From contig NZ_PPDD01000001.1 of NCBI RefSeq assembly GCF_002959895.1, forward strand, positions 62,001 through 126,000: a stretch of 64,000 bases of DNA. Direction: 5' to 3'. Origin of the DNA: Veillonella infantium (GTDB lineage Bacteria > Bacillota > Negativicutes > Veillonellales > Veillonellaceae). Below are positions 44,801 through 53,800 of this stretch, piece by piece. Both the position numbers and the translations under genes were made by a program. Below the pieces are notes generated by a model. The model saw only the letters and a list, made by a program, of their open reading frames with translations, did no database searches and had not been told where the DNA came from. Each line of letters opens with the position of its first letter. Within the stretch, counting starts at the first letter, position 1.

Positions 44801-45702
44801 ACCTCTTCTCCAAGTTTATTAAAGCGGTCTTTTATAAAGGTATCCGTATGTTTACAAGCTTCCCCCATATCGTCCCAAGTTTGAGCATTTGAAAGCATGC
44901 CTAGTGCGGCTAGTTGGTTATCATAAATATTTTGCCATTTATGAGGCCCCACTGGATCGAGCAAGATTTGCTCCATCCGCTCTAAGCGCTCGCGAATGCG
45001 GTCGATAACAGCTACATGGTTGTCCCACATATATTGGCCCCATAGAGTATCACTTGGGTTTGCAGTCATAGCCTCTTTATAAGGCTCTAAGGCTTTTCGT
45101 AACCACCCATCAGGATTGGCAAGGGACATGGCGTAGTTATATAAAGACATAATCTTCGCCGTTAAGCCTGCATCCGATTTATCATCACTAAAGAAATCCG
45201 CCAATTCATAGATGTTATAAAGACCTTCTTCGTAAGATTTAGTCAATAAATCAGCTAGCACCTCTTGTTGTAACAATGCCATTTCTGCTTCGTTACCGAT
45301 ACGAGCTGTTGGGTTAATATCCAGCTTATAGAAATAAGATCGAATCACCCATTGGCAGAATGAGTGCAACGTAGAAATATGAGCAGACGGCAACAGATTA
45401 AGCTGTCGTTCAAGGCGCTCTTGCATAGCCGCGTCATCAGTAGACTCCATGGCTTTTGCCAAGGCTAAACCAATGCGGGCACTCATCTCTTGAGCAGCCG
45501 CCTTTGTAAAGGTTACAACCATGAGCTCTTGTACGGATAAAGGATTATCCATATCTTTAAGACGCGTAATAATGCGCTCTACGAGAACTGCCGTTTTACC
45601 TGAGCCGGCCGCTGCCGCTACAAGTAAGGTTTGATTATCTAAGGACGAGTCCTTAGGAGCTATGATGGCAGACTCTTGCTCTGGCGTCCATTTAACACCC
45701 AT
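41845..45702 (-). CDS. addA: ATP-dependent helicase/nuclease subunit A
   Basis: 1,285 residues from MGVKWTPEQE (AAGGAGG 8 nt upstream). A UvrD-like helicase: Walker A AAAGSGKT near residue 38, motif II VDEYQDTNGVQE, motif VI RILYVALTRARDKL. A C-terminal RecB-family nuclease domain has GIIDTAFEEDGEWVLVDYKT. With AddB it resects double-strand breaks and responds to Chi. Its start overlaps the addB end by 11 bp. Confidence 0.96.
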   Translation of the reverse strand: MGVKWTPEQESAIIAPKDSSLDNQTLLVAAAAGSGKTAVLVERIITRLKDMDNPLSVQELMVVTFTKAAAQEMSARIGLALAKAMESTDDAAMQERLERQLNLLPSAHISTLHSFCQWVIRSYFYKLDINPTARIGNEAEMALLQQEVLADLLTKSYEEGLYNIYELADFFSDDKSDAGLTAKIMSLYNYAMSLANPDGWLRKALEPYKEAMTANPSDTLWGQYMWDNHVAVIDRIRERLERMEQILLDPVGPHKWQNIYDNQLAALGMLSNAQTWDDMGEACKHTDTFIKDRFNKLGEEVDPSLQAEFKSLGSQNKDDLKAIQAAVFTVPEATLQEQFKAQYPIIEGLVELTIAFHKAYRDMKQEQGIMDFSDLEHLCLALLVEPGTEDNPQPSDVAKELQDTFKEIMVDEYQDTNGVQETIINLISRVDNRFYVGDVKQAIYSFRMADSSLFMEKYNTYGSTDAVERRIDLAKNFRSHDNILAATNFLFYQIMTEEAAELNYTEAESLIPGRIVEDAPADWVGGDVELQLLDVSKDTLSASESDEDEGDDPENNERELDFIIQKIKEIHTAKKKVQNPDGTFHQIEWRDFAILRRSLAGWGTRAVEAMRQAGIPAVVNERDGYFEAQEIQLLLALLSIIDNPEQDLPMAAVLHSGLVGLDANELGALRLSGEGSLWSLMPAYAEEAQDERLLAFIGHMERWRTLSRRHGVTDLLWDIYESQDYVNYVGAMPNGLVRRANVLALYDRAKGYEASGFRGLFRFLRFVESLRDSNQDMPLANVVSEADNVVRLMTIHKSKGLEFPVVFLSGVQKRFNMMDLRSELLIDKNAGLGLKGYFPDIRVSFPTMPWFYVKDIKEAALKAEEQRILYVALTRARDKLFMTGFVKGFKNSAGKLSSLGELINNVAAIEGQQLPTDIITQANTYLEWLIMGFTRHLDGGNPLRVAIEYEGPTYFDLPDKKCRIKVEIHDGSLYGDLDYKADIDETTINKVRELQAVNAVELPQEIEDRFNYSYPYSDATRRTAKISVSELKRRFQEREIEAGTIDTLNEPIVTVDTGAKRAVSDAILGQAIKLDVRNADRDATSNVAVPTITVSADDLANSVFGRKPQALQSEEDVLTGAQWGTLMHEAMQWLPLAQYTQSSLTKELDALVTKGTFTEEERNLLSDTSLYKFFSSDLGKRLINAKRIERELPFSMLFEGKRVYDTLEDGENLFLQGIIDTAFEEDGEWVLVDYKTDRVKSGEDLIKRYKIQMDLYKEALQRLTGMPVKACYIYSFRLHDAIIID

Positions 45703-48700
45703 GGTATTCACCTCCTTCGTTACCATTATTTTTAGCGTTCCTGTTATTTCTATCGTTACTGTTGTTTCCGTCGCTACTGTTATTTCCGTCGTTTAGAGCC
45801 TCTTTCATCCGTTCTAATGCATCATCTTCAGATAAGCCGGACAGATAATTATACTTATTACGGCTAGAGTCAAAACGGCATACAGTACGATAGTCACAAT
45901 ATGTACATGGTCTAAAGCCATCCAATTGATATGGCTTAATAGGGAACTGGCCTTCCCCAATATTACGGCCCGTTTCAGCCATTACGTGGTTTGTATAACG
46001 GCACATTACGTCAAATTCACCTGGATTCTTAACCTTGCGCAAATCCCTACTAGAGATAGTTTGATCCTTTTTCGTAGCGATTGGTACATAAGGTCCTCGT
46101 TTAGATCCATAGGATAAAAATTTATTATCGATATGGGTCAACAACTCGATATCATCAGAGAAGTATCCACTGTTTTGCCATGCATTGCTTTCTTTAGCCA
46201 AAGATACTGCATCTTCATAAGATATAGGTGCATCGGCAGGAATTTTAGGATTTTTCACATAGGAATACACCACAGCTGCCGGTGACATGGAGCCACCATG
46301 CGTTTTGCCATAAGCGGATTCTAACGCCAATAGATAGGTCATGAGCTGCAATTTAAGGCCATAGTATACATCTTGCGCCGTTACGTGTGCGCCGCCCGAT
46401 TTGTAGTCAATAACCATACCATAAGTTTGACCATCTCGGGTATATTCATCGATGCGGTCAATTTGACCGATGAGGCGTAAATAACGATCCTCTCCAAGGG
46501 GCACCCGAATCGGATCCCAGCCTCCTTGACGGCCAAAATCTTGCTCTAAGTATTTCGTATCAAAATCACTGCGCTTCGACCACTCTACGAGGCGGTCTAC
46601 CGTCACATGTAATGTTCTTTGTACACGCTGCTCGATTGCCTTTTGGTAGGCGTCACTCGTTTCCTCGCCGCCCTGATTTTCTTGTAAAATTTCTTCTGCC
46701 ACGGAGCGGCACAAATTTTGTTGATCCGCTTCGTTAAGGTCACGCCATTGTTTATTGTTATCTAATAGATAATTACCTAAACGCTCTAAATTAGCGTGAA
46801 GGAATGTACCAATTTCAGGAGCACCAAAGGAACGTACACGACGCGGTTCTAGTTTTAAACCATATTGAGCATAGAACTTGAACGGACATTGCTGATATCT
46901 CTCTAGACGCGTCACAGAACCAGACATATAGCCTTTAGATAGGAACAATCCATTCACTAAATCCTTCGTAATGACCGGCACATCATTATTATCTCGAATA
47001 CCACGAGACACCTCCCCTAAACGAGGACGGTAGGTGTCACTTTCACGAGCCCAGTTATAGAGGCCCCACCACAATGGATTGACCTCATGACCACTAAAGA
47101 GGGCACCCCAGCGCTCAGACAATAGGGACAAACTCTGTAAAGGTCGCCATACATAATCCGCCTCGGTATCAGGTGCAATAGAGAGTGGAATATCTACCGC
47201 CTTGTCTACATAACCAAGGGATTCTAGTCGTTTCACCACGAGAGCTGGCTCAAGGCCGGTTCCATCTTCACCAGAACTTGCATAGGACAGCGTCAAAGAA
47301 TCGGACGCCCGCGTCATAGCTAGGTATAATAGAAAATTTTCGTTGAAAGCCTTCGGCAAAGCCCCTTCAGCCAAGGTTATACCGGCCTCCGCCAATTCTT
47401 GACGTTCCTTATCTTTAATGAGCCCTTCATCGCCCATGCTTTGTGGAAATACGCCTTGGTTGAGGCCCATGACGAATACCTTAGGCCACCATTGGCTATA
47501 ACCACGTTCAATGGTGGTAATCACCACATGGTCCAAGGATGGTGGAATCATGGAATAATTTACATCACTCAAGCCCTCTTCGAGGAGCAACATCATCTCA
47601 TCCAGTGTCAACACTTCGTCCTTCATGACCATAGAGATTTCGTCTATGAAAGAAATAACAGCATTGTACATCTGTTCATGGCTAGCTTTAGACTCTTGAT
47701 CGCCCACCGTTTCTGCGTCCTTCGCCCATTCATAGAGGCGCTGTGGCACTTGCAATGTTTCTAAGAGACCATAAAGTTGTTCGCCCCATTCTGCCCCCGT
47801 ATGGCCTTCGCTATGAGCAGCAAAGTCAAACCATGGGGATAGAATCTCCATAATAGTTTGCCGAGCTTTGTTGATACGAGCTCTACGAGGTGCATCTACA
47901 TGACTTTCTTCATCTTGCCCTTCATGAAAGCCTCGTAAATAGGGCCAGCTTTCACGTTCCCATTTATAATGGTCGATACCAAACTCGAGTACATAGTTTT
48001 CTAATTCATCTACGGCCTCACGGGTAAGGGGCATCAAATCTGTTTTAAGCAATAAGAACATGCTGTCTCGACTGTAGCTATGGCGCACGATATCAAAGAG
48101 TGCCGTCAACAACTCGCCTAATGGATGGTTTTTCATAGGCCGTTGGCGGTCGATAAAGTGCGGAATGCCATACCGACCGAAGACCTTTTCTAAGGTATCC
48201 CCGTACGTTTCTGACTCGCGAAGCATGATACATACATCGCGGTAACGTGCTTCTGGAGAGGATTCTACGTAGGCTAAAATACGGCGAGCCACCGCATCAG
48301 CTTCTCGTTCTCTATTATAACCACGAATGAGTTGAACAGTAGTATCAGTAGAATTTTGCTTGCTAGGACTAGTAAAGTAATTAGACTCTAATTCTTGTAC
48401 GATTTGAGGGCCCCGTTTGCCGTCAAAACCCACCCAATTAATACTAGTGCCATAACGAGCCACTAAGGTGTCGTAAATTTCTAAAGGACGACTAAAGAGA
48501 TGTTCCCCTCGACGAGCGAGGTTTAACGCCTTCGGAGCCATCGGTAAGTCAATAGTAATAACGGCTTCCTTAGCCAAATCAAACAAGGTATAGATCAACT
48601 CGTAGTGTGTCGGCGTAAACCAATGAAAGCCATCGATAAAGACGTGGCTGTTTTCCATCAGTGGAGATTGAGGCAAAGCCTCAACGATTTCCATAATTGG

Positions 48701-49240
48701 ATCGATATCGCGCTCCCCATGACGACTGATTTCCTCCTCATAGGCAGCCATACAAATGGCAAGTTCGCGCAATTTCTTTTGTAATACTTTATTTTTTACG
48801 GACTCCGCCCCACGTTCTAGGTCTGTAGGACCAACGCGGAATGCGCGAAACTCAGAAAAAAGCTGTTGCAATACAGAAGAAAACTCAGGCCGTTTTGTAG
48901 CCTGTTCTAAGAGGCCTAGCTCCTTTTGTTTTCGTTTCATAACAAGGCGCAACAACATAGACCGGCCAAAACTAGATAAGCTTGATTGACCGGCTCCTTT
49001 GGAGCCTATGGATTGATATACTTGGTAACCCAAACGACCAAAACCTACGACGCGAACCGTAGTAAAACCTTTTTCAGGCATAAATTCTGCCAGTTCCCGC
49101 TCTACCCGATACGTAGCTGGTTCAGGAACGAGTAAGATTATGGGTTCCCCTGGACAATCAGTCATCACTTGACGTATCCGTTCATATACGGCACGCGTCT
49201 TGCCTGATCCCGGTCGTCCATAATAGGCGCTAATACTCAT
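45692..49240 (-). CDS. addB: ATP-dependent helicase/nuclease subunit B
   Basis: 1,182 residues. Walker A is YYGRPGSGKTRAVYERI near the N-terminus, followed by a degenerate helicase region that in the family recognises Chi. The C-terminal nuclease has MVIDYKSGG. Its Fe-S cluster cysteines appear in YQQCPFKFYAQ and CTYCDYRTVC. The last 35 residues are an unusual Asn/Asp/Gly/Ser low-complexity tail (GNNSSDGNNSNDRNNRN). First gene of addBA. Confidence 0.95.
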   Translation of the reverse strand: MSISAYYGRPGSGKTRAVYERIRQVMTDCPGEPIILLVPEPATYRVERELAEFMPEKGFTTVRVVGFGRLGYQVYQSIGSKGAGQSSLSSFGRSMLLRLVMKRKQKELGLLEQATKRPEFSSVLQQLFSEFRAFRVGPTDLERGAESVKNKVLQKKLRELAICMAAYEEEISRHGERDIDPIMEIVEALPQSPLMENSHVFIDGFHWFTPTHYELIYTLFDLAKEAVITIDLPMAPKALNLARRGEHLFSRPLEIYDTLVARYGTSINWVGFDGKRGPQIVQELESNYFTSPSKQNSTDTTVQLIRGYNREREADAVARRILAYVESSPEARYRDVCIMLRESETYGDTLEKVFGRYGIPHFIDRQRPMKNHPLGELLTALFDIVRHSYSRDSMFLLLKTDLMPLTREAVDELENYVLEFGIDHYKWERESWPYLRGFHEGQDEESHVDAPRRARINKARQTIMEILSPWFDFAAHSEGHTGAEWGEQLYGLLETLQVPQRLYEWAKDAETVGDQESKASHEQMYNAVISFIDEISMVMKDEVLTLDEMMLLLEEGLSDVNYSMIPPSLDHVVITTIERGYSQWWPKVFVMGLNQGVFPQSMGDEGLIKDKERQELAEAGITLAEGALPKAFNENFLLYLAMTRASDSLTLSYASSGEDGTGLEPALVVKRLESLGYVDKAVDIPLSIAPDTEADYVWRPLQSLSLLSERWGALFSGHEVNPLWWGLYNWARESDTYRPRLGEVSRGIRDNNDVPVITKDLVNGLFLSKGYMSGSVTRLERYQQCPFKFYAQYGLKLEPRRVRSFGAPEIGTFLHANLERLGNYLLDNNKQWRDLNEADQQNLCRSVAEEILQENQGGEETSDAYQKAIEQRVQRTLHVTVDRLVEWSKRSDFDTKYLEQDFGRQGGWDPIRVPLGEDRYLRLIGQIDRIDEYTRDGQTYGMVIDYKSGGAHVTAQDVYYGLKLQLMTYLLALESAYGKTHGGSMSPAAVVYSYVKNPKIPADAPISYEDAVSLAKESNAWQNSGYFSDDIELLTHIDNKFLSYGSKRGPYVPIATKKDQTISSRDLRKVKNPGEFDVMCRYTNHVMAETGRNIGEGQFPIKPYQLDGFRPCTYCDYRTVCRFDSSRNKYNYLSGLSEDDALERMKEALNDGNNSSDGNNSNDRNNRNAKNNGNEGGEYHGC

Positions 49241-49499
49241 GAGACCTCCCTAGTGAAACGTTCACCATCTCAGTTTATATAATTTATATAATACGCAAAT
49301 TTCATCTTATTTATATATTTCTTGTTCTTAGGTATAGCCTAAAACTATTTTTTTCGATATAATATGTTATTATACTAAGTATTATTATATAGTAATATGA
49401 TATTCTGTGCTTAATTCTGGGGTTAATTTAAGCTAATTGTACAATATTTGACTCATTTGATTATATTTGTTTATAATTAAGAAAAAAATTTATATTTTA

Positions 49500-49528
49500 T
49501 TTACAATTAACAGAATTTCATATATAAT
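49500..49528 (+). promoter_or_regulatory. Promoter of the secreted-protein gene at 49583
   Basis: TTTACA (49500-49505), 17 bp, then TATAAT (49523-49528), putting the start about 48 nt before the ATG. A second candidate, TTGACT-18-TATAAT, lies at 49448-49477. The rest of the 340-bp gap upstream is AT-rich with no gene. Confidence 0.6.
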
Positions 49529-49582
49529 ACATGTTAGTATTTGTGTTATTTGTAAAAATCATGTATTTAGGAGTGAACTATT

Positions 49583-50560
49583 ATGAACAAAAAACATTTA
49601 GCAGCTGCTTTTGCAGTATTTGCAGCTACAACTATGTCTTTCTCTGCTTTCGCAGCATCTGTTGATGCTAATGCACGTGCTTACGAACGCGCTGCAGCAG
49701 AGCAATATACTTACGCAGCACCTCAAGCGGCTACACCAGCTTACCAATCTGGCTACGTAACAAGTGCACCACGCCCTGGTTACAAACCATTACCAGCGGT
49801 ACCTTACACAGCAGGTGACATGGCTCAACAAATGCCTGTATCTAAAGAATTAGGCGATCCAATCTTCGTAGCACCTGAAACAACAGCTGTAGGTCTTCAA
49901 ATCATGGACCCTATCGCTACTAACAGCCAACCTGTATACCAAGAAACTGTAACTTCCGTAACAGCTAATGGTAACGGCAGTGCATATGTTTCCCGTTATA
50001 AAACTAACCAATTAAACGCATTCGACTTGTTGTTGAACGGCAAATCTTACACTTACGACTTGCCTGCATACACTAACGGCTACCAAGTGAAAACTGCTAG
50101 CTCCTACAACCGTGCTGGCGACGGCGTTGCAAATGTATTCTCTACAAACGTAATCACTGAAGCAGTTGTAAACAACAACTCCTTGCGTATCACTGTTAAC
50201 ATGACTCAACCAACAGCTGTAGCAGCTGCTAAATTGCGTTCCATGCAACAAACTGGTCAAGTAGCAGGCGGTGAAGTAGCTGCATTGTTCGCTTACAATG
50301 AAAGCTATGATGGTGTAAAACAAGCTGCTCATTACGACGTATTCAACAACGGCAACCGTTACATCGTTGTTAAATCTGGTGCTGTAACAGTTCCAAATGG
50401 TGCACAACACCCTTACGCAACTGCATTGTTCGCAGTAACTGACGACACTGTAGCAGCTGTAACAGTATCTGGCAACACTGCTGATACTTACGATTTAGTT
50501 AAAGGTACTGCATACGCAATTGCACAATCTGCTCGCGTATCTAACGCACGTACTCGCTAA
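49583..50560 (+). CDS. Secreted protein of unknown function
   Basis: 325 residues with a clear signal peptide (MNKKHLAAAFAVFAATTMSF, cleavage after AFA). Residues 26-100 are Ala/Pro/Tyr-rich and look disordered. The remainder (about 115-320) alternates beta-like segments (SAYVSRYKTNQLNAFDLLLN, NNSLRITVNMTQPT, NRYIVVKSGAVTVPNG), suggesting a beta-rich periplasmic or surface domain. I do not recognise the family. A strong promoter, a strong terminator and a narrow codon choice (GTA, CCA/CCT, AAC) suggest high expression. Confidence 0.8.
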   Translation: MNKKHLAAAFAVFAATTMSFSAFAASVDANARAYERAAAEQYTYAAPQAATPAYQSGYVTSAPRPGYKPLPAVPYTAGDMAQQMPVSKELGDPIFVAPETTAVGLQIMDPIATNSQPVYQETVTSVTANGNGSAYVSRYKTNQLNAFDLLLNGKSYTYDLPAYTNGYQVKTASSYNRAGDGVANVFSTNVITEAVVNNNSLRITVNMTQPTAVAAAKLRSMQQTGQVAGGEVAALFAYNESYDGVKQAAHYDVFNNGNRYIVVKSGAVTVPNGAQHPYATALFAVTDDTVAAVTVSGNTADTYDLVKGTAYAIAQSARVSNARTR

Positions 50561-50643
50561 TTCTAACTATAATTCGTTACGAATTAACTATAATGGTGAA
50601 AGCTACAAGCCTTCACACCTAAAGACTATATAAATCACTAAAT

Positions 50644-50669
50644 CCCCGAATGAGGTATCTCATTCGGGG
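50644..50669 (+). terminator. Terminator of the secreted-protein gene
   Basis: CCCCGAATGAG and CTCATTCGGGG arms, 11 bp and perfect, with a GTAT loop and a run of six T residues. Confidence 0.92.
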
Positions 50670-50676
50670 CTTTTTT

Positions 50677-50754
50677 ATGCATCTTACCAATTGAATTCTT
50701 TTTATGCATCTTACCAATTGAATTCTTTTTATGCATCTTACCAATTGAATTCTT
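50677..50754. repeat. Tandem 27-bp repeat, nearly three copies
   Basis: The unit ATGCATCTTACCAATTGAAT then TCTTTTT starts at 50677, 50704 and 50731; the last copy is cut short. Copies are identical. It lies between the terminator and the convergent SGNH hydrolase gene, outside coding sequence. Confidence 0.9.
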
Positions 50755-50766
50755 ATATTTATTTTT

Positions 50767-51318
50767 TTACGATAATCTTGTAAATACTTCTAACGCTTTA
50801 TACGCCATCAAACGATAGCCTCTTGCATTAGGATGTACTTCACCGGCAAAGACAATTTGGCCGATTTGATCCGCTTCGTATAATGATGTATAAAAGTCTA
50901 TAACCTTCAAATCATGCTCTGCAGCATAGGCTTTCAGTTGTTCATTGACCTCTCTCACCACAATGTCGAGTCCATCCATATCACTATCGATTTGTGTTTC
51001 TAAACCAATAATAACCTTCCCCTTTGTGCTCGCTAGTTCAATAGCTTTCACCAAGGTCTTGAACACATATGTACTATCTCGACCTTGCAAAATATCATTA
51101 GTACCACACATTAAGAAGATATGACGCGTGGAATCAGCTACAGCTGTTGGTAGCCATTTTTCAATGTTATAAATCATGCCCTGAACGGAGCAGCCGTCTT
51201 CACCATAATTTGTAAAATGTACACCCTCTATAGATGCATCACAAATTTCAACCCAACCTTGGCCATAAGGCACATCATAACCGCGGGTAATGCTATCGCC
51301 AAAACAGATAATTTCCAT
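50767..51318 (-). CDS. SGNH/GDSL-family hydrolase
   Basis: 183 residues from MEIICFGDSI (AGGAGG 7 nt upstream). The four SGNH blocks are readable: GDSITRGYD with the nucleophile Ser, the block II glycine in YGEDG, MCGTNDIL with the Asn, and the catalytic Asp/His region VHPNARGY. No signal peptide, so cytosolic. It likely cleaves esters or thioesters; the substrate is unknown. Confidence 0.92.
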   Translation of the reverse strand: MEIICFGDSITRGYDVPYGQGWVEICDASIEGVHFTNYGEDGCSVQGMIYNIEKWLPTAVADSTRHIFLMCGTNDILQGRDSTYVFKTLVKAIELASTKGKVIIGLETQIDSDMDGLDIVVREVNEQLKAYAAEHDLKVIDFYTSLYEADQIGQIVFAGEVHPNARGYRLMAYKALEVFTRLS

Positions 51319-51461
51319 ATCTAGACCTCCTGTACTATGCATTAATCATATAACAAAATGACAATTATATACAATATACATACTATGGATTTTTATATGC
51401 ATTTTTTATAGAATTACATGTTTGACTATGGTATACTAATTCCACATAAGAGAGGTCAAAG

Positions 51462-52259
51462 ATGAGAAAACTATATCCCTTTTTAATACTAGCATTAGCA
51501 ACATTACAATCAGCTAGTGCGATTTCACAATATGAATTAGAGAACAAGCCTACTCAATACCAAGTTGCTTATAATAGCCCTTCGGAAACTGTGTATATCG
51601 ACTTAAGTGCACTTAGTCTAGCACAGTCAGGTCCTACATATAGTACGCTTCACGCTCGTACAATTAGTCTCTATAAAAAGCAGAATATTATTGCTGATTA
51701 TTCAACTAATTATACATACCATCGTGGTAATACATCTAAAGATATTTATCTTATGGATTGGCATGTAGCACCGGCGAAATTCTACCAAGTAAATGGCGCA
51801 CCTATAGGAACTGCTAATAATCAGCGTTCTGTTCTATCTACAGGTGCTCACGTCGCTACAAAGGGTTCTCCTGTAGCTGAAATAGGTCAATTTATTTTAC
51901 ATAATGCATTGGAATTAGAGCGTATTACCTATACATCTAAGAACCCATACGTACCACCTCGTCCATATAAACCATTAAGTACACCAGCTCCAACAGAAGG
52001 TAGGCCATTATTTGGAGTTCAGCCACCAGAAGGTATCTATAAACCGCTAAACCAATTAGAATCTCCTTATACATCTAATCAACCACGGTTATTTCCTTCT
52101 AAATTAGGTATATATGGACCCGTTCCACCACCACCGCCTCAAGGGCCTCGACCTAGTGATTGGATTCTCGACATTCAAAATCAGGACATGCCCGATCCAA
52201 ATACACCTATGAGTGATTGGAGACCTCAACCTGATTATCATGCACCGCAAAAACCATAA
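51462..52259 (+). CDS. Secreted protein with proline-rich C-terminus, unknown function
   Basis: 265 residues. The signal peptide is MRKLYPFLILALATLQSASA. Residues 25-150 form a compact domain that looks like an outer-membrane or surface-linked fold (TVYIDLSALSLAQSGPTYST, RTISLYKKQNIIADYSTNY). The last 110 residues are Pro/Tyr-rich with repeated PYKPLS, IYKPLN and PPPPPQGPRPS motifs, probably disordered. I do not recognise a family. An AGAGAGG-type site precedes the ATG. It stands alone, followed by an insertion-sequence-like hairpin. Confidence 0.75.
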   Translation: MRKLYPFLILALATLQSASAISQYELENKPTQYQVAYNSPSETVYIDLSALSLAQSGPTYSTLHARTISLYKKQNIIADYSTNYTYHRGNTSKDIYLMDWHVAPAKFYQVNGAPIGTANNQRSVLSTGAHVATKGSPVAEIGQFILHNALELERITYTSKNPYVPPRPYKPLSTPAPTEGRPLFGVQPPEGIYKPLNQLESPYTSNQPRLFPSKLGIYGPVPPPPPQGPRPSDWILDIQNQDMPDPNTPMSDWRPQPDYHAPQKP

Positions 52260-52288
52260 TCAAAAAATATAGTTACTCGTAACGTATA

Positions 52289-52387
52289 AAAAGAGACTGA
52301 ACTGTCCCCTATTTTGAATTGCACCTCCAAAAATTGTGTCCAATTTTTGGGGTGCAGTTCATTAGGAGAGCTAATTCAGTCTCTTTT
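52289..52387. repeat. Nested hairpin resembling paired IS3-type ends
   Basis: Outer arms AAAAGAGACTGAA and TTCAGTCTCTTTT (52289-52301, 52375-52387) enclose an inner stem TGCACC-x-CCAAAAATTG with CAATTTTTGGGGTGCA. The sequence GTGTCCAATTTTTGGGGTGC is like the ends of IS150-group IS3 elements in opposing orientation with nothing between. It may be a remnant or a MITE; it could also act as a terminator for both flanking genes. Confidence 0.6.
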
Positions 52388-52446
52388 GTTTCATATTTTG
52401 TTTGTTTCCATACAATCAGAGGAACCTATTGTATGATGCTTTCACA

Positions 52447-53670
52447 TTATTTAAGACGTACAAAGAACAATGCAATAGCACCGATAACTGGTGCAATGGC
52501 AAGGGTCATCAATGCAGATTGATAACTGCCTGTAGCTGTTAACATGCTACCTAAAATCATAGGTGCCAACATAACGCCGATCTGATTAAACAAGTTTACG
52601 AAGCCTGCAGTTGTACCGCGTAAATGAGGTGCTGCGGATTGAATTACGAGAGCATTTGTTAAAGCACTATGCATGAAAGCACCAATACCAAGAATTGGAC
52701 CTGTTATAAAGAGCATATCTGGATTTGTGGTGCTCGCAAAGAGGATCAATGCTGGTGCAAATAAGAACATAACAAGCGCCACCAAATGGTTCTTCTTAAT
52801 CGGTAATATATCGGACAAAATACCGATAGTCGGTTTCGCAATAAGCGCGGCTAAACCAAAGGCAGACATTACATGGCCTGCATAGATGGCATTAACGCCG
52901 AGCTGTTTAACCATGTACAAGTTTGACCATTGCGCCACGGCCCAAGTAGCACCGGTAGCAAAGAAGCCTGCAAAGGCAAGACAACAAATATTGCGATTCT
53001 TCAAAACATGTAACAAGTTTTCCTTTAAAGAAGTCTTTTCCCCTATATGAGCAGATGCAGCACTCACCTCTGCTTCTCGTTGAGCTAAAATCTCAGCACT
53101 TGGCTTACGAACCGTAAAGTAGCTAAGAATGAAAACAAGGATTGGTAATACTGCTGTTAAAAGAAATGCATTTTGCCAACCATAATTAGTTGCCACATAT
53201 GGTGCATAAAGGTTTACAGTAGTCAATCCAAGGGATGTACAGGACATGAAGATACCCACGGCTGCACCACGTTGATTAGGCCCAAAGTAATCCCCAATAG
53301 CACTTAAACAAGATGCTTGTACCGGACCAGATACAATACCTAATAAGAATCGTAATACCCATCCATAGGTGTAATTATCTATAGTACTCATCAATGCCGT
53401 AATAACTGCCATAGCAAGTAAGCTTACCAAAATGGTGTAACGATAACCAATGCGATCCGCTAAGATACCACCTGGTAGAACCATAATGGCATAGCCCATA
53501 TAAAAGGCGGATAAATAGGCTGTACCCATTTGAGGCGTAAAGCTCAAGGCCTCATTAACGATAGGCATCAAGGATGCCCAAGATAAACGCATAACAAAGC
53601 TAATCAAAAATGTTAGCCACACGCTGACAAGAATTAAAATCTGAGTTCGTGAGAAACTAAGTCGATTCAT
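52447..53670 (-). CDS. Major facilitator superfamily transporter
   Basis: 407 residues with 12 predicted membrane helices and the MFS loop 2-3 signature (GGILADRIGYRYT). FLISFVMRLSWASLMPIVNE and the WAVAQWSNLYMVKQLG segment resemble the anion:cation symporter and oxalate-formate branches. Inner membrane. The substrate cannot be told. It marks the left border of the accessory island. Confidence 0.88.
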   Translation of the reverse strand: MNRLSFSRTQILILVSVWLTFLISFVMRLSWASLMPIVNEALSFTPQMGTAYLSAFYMGYAIMVLPGGILADRIGYRYTILVSLLAMAVITALMSTIDNYTYGWVLRFLLGIVSGPVQASCLSAIGDYFGPNQRGAAVGIFMSCTSLGLTTVNLYAPYVATNYGWQNAFLLTAVLPILVFILSYFTVRKPSAEILAQREAEVSAASAHIGEKTSLKENLLHVLKNRNICCLAFAGFFATGATWAVAQWSNLYMVKQLGVNAIYAGHVMSAFGLAALIAKPTIGILSDILPIKKNHLVALVMFLFAPALILFASTTNPDMLFITGPILGIGAFMHSALTNALVIQSAAPHLRGTTAGFVNLFNQIGVMLAPMILGSMLTATGSYQSALMTLAIAPVIGAIALFFVRLK

Positions 53671-53744
53671 ACGAGCTCCTTTCTACAGAAAAATAACATA
53701 TAAAGCTATCATACTATAAATAGAAAGAGTTTTTCAAACTAAAA

Positions 53745-53776
53745 AAGAACCCGTTACCAAAACGATAAAGGGTTCT
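53745..53776 (-). terminator. Terminator after the DUF4303 gene
   Basis: AGAACCC and GGGTTCT arms are followed on the minus strand by a run of Ts (TTTTTTAG). It lies 25 bp beyond the stop of the DUF4303 gene. Confidence 0.65.
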
Positions 53777-53800
53777 CTCTAGTATTATACAAGGAACGGG

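Noticed and set aside
50677..50754. Short CRISPR array
   Set aside because: The repeats abut with no spacers and there are no cas genes.
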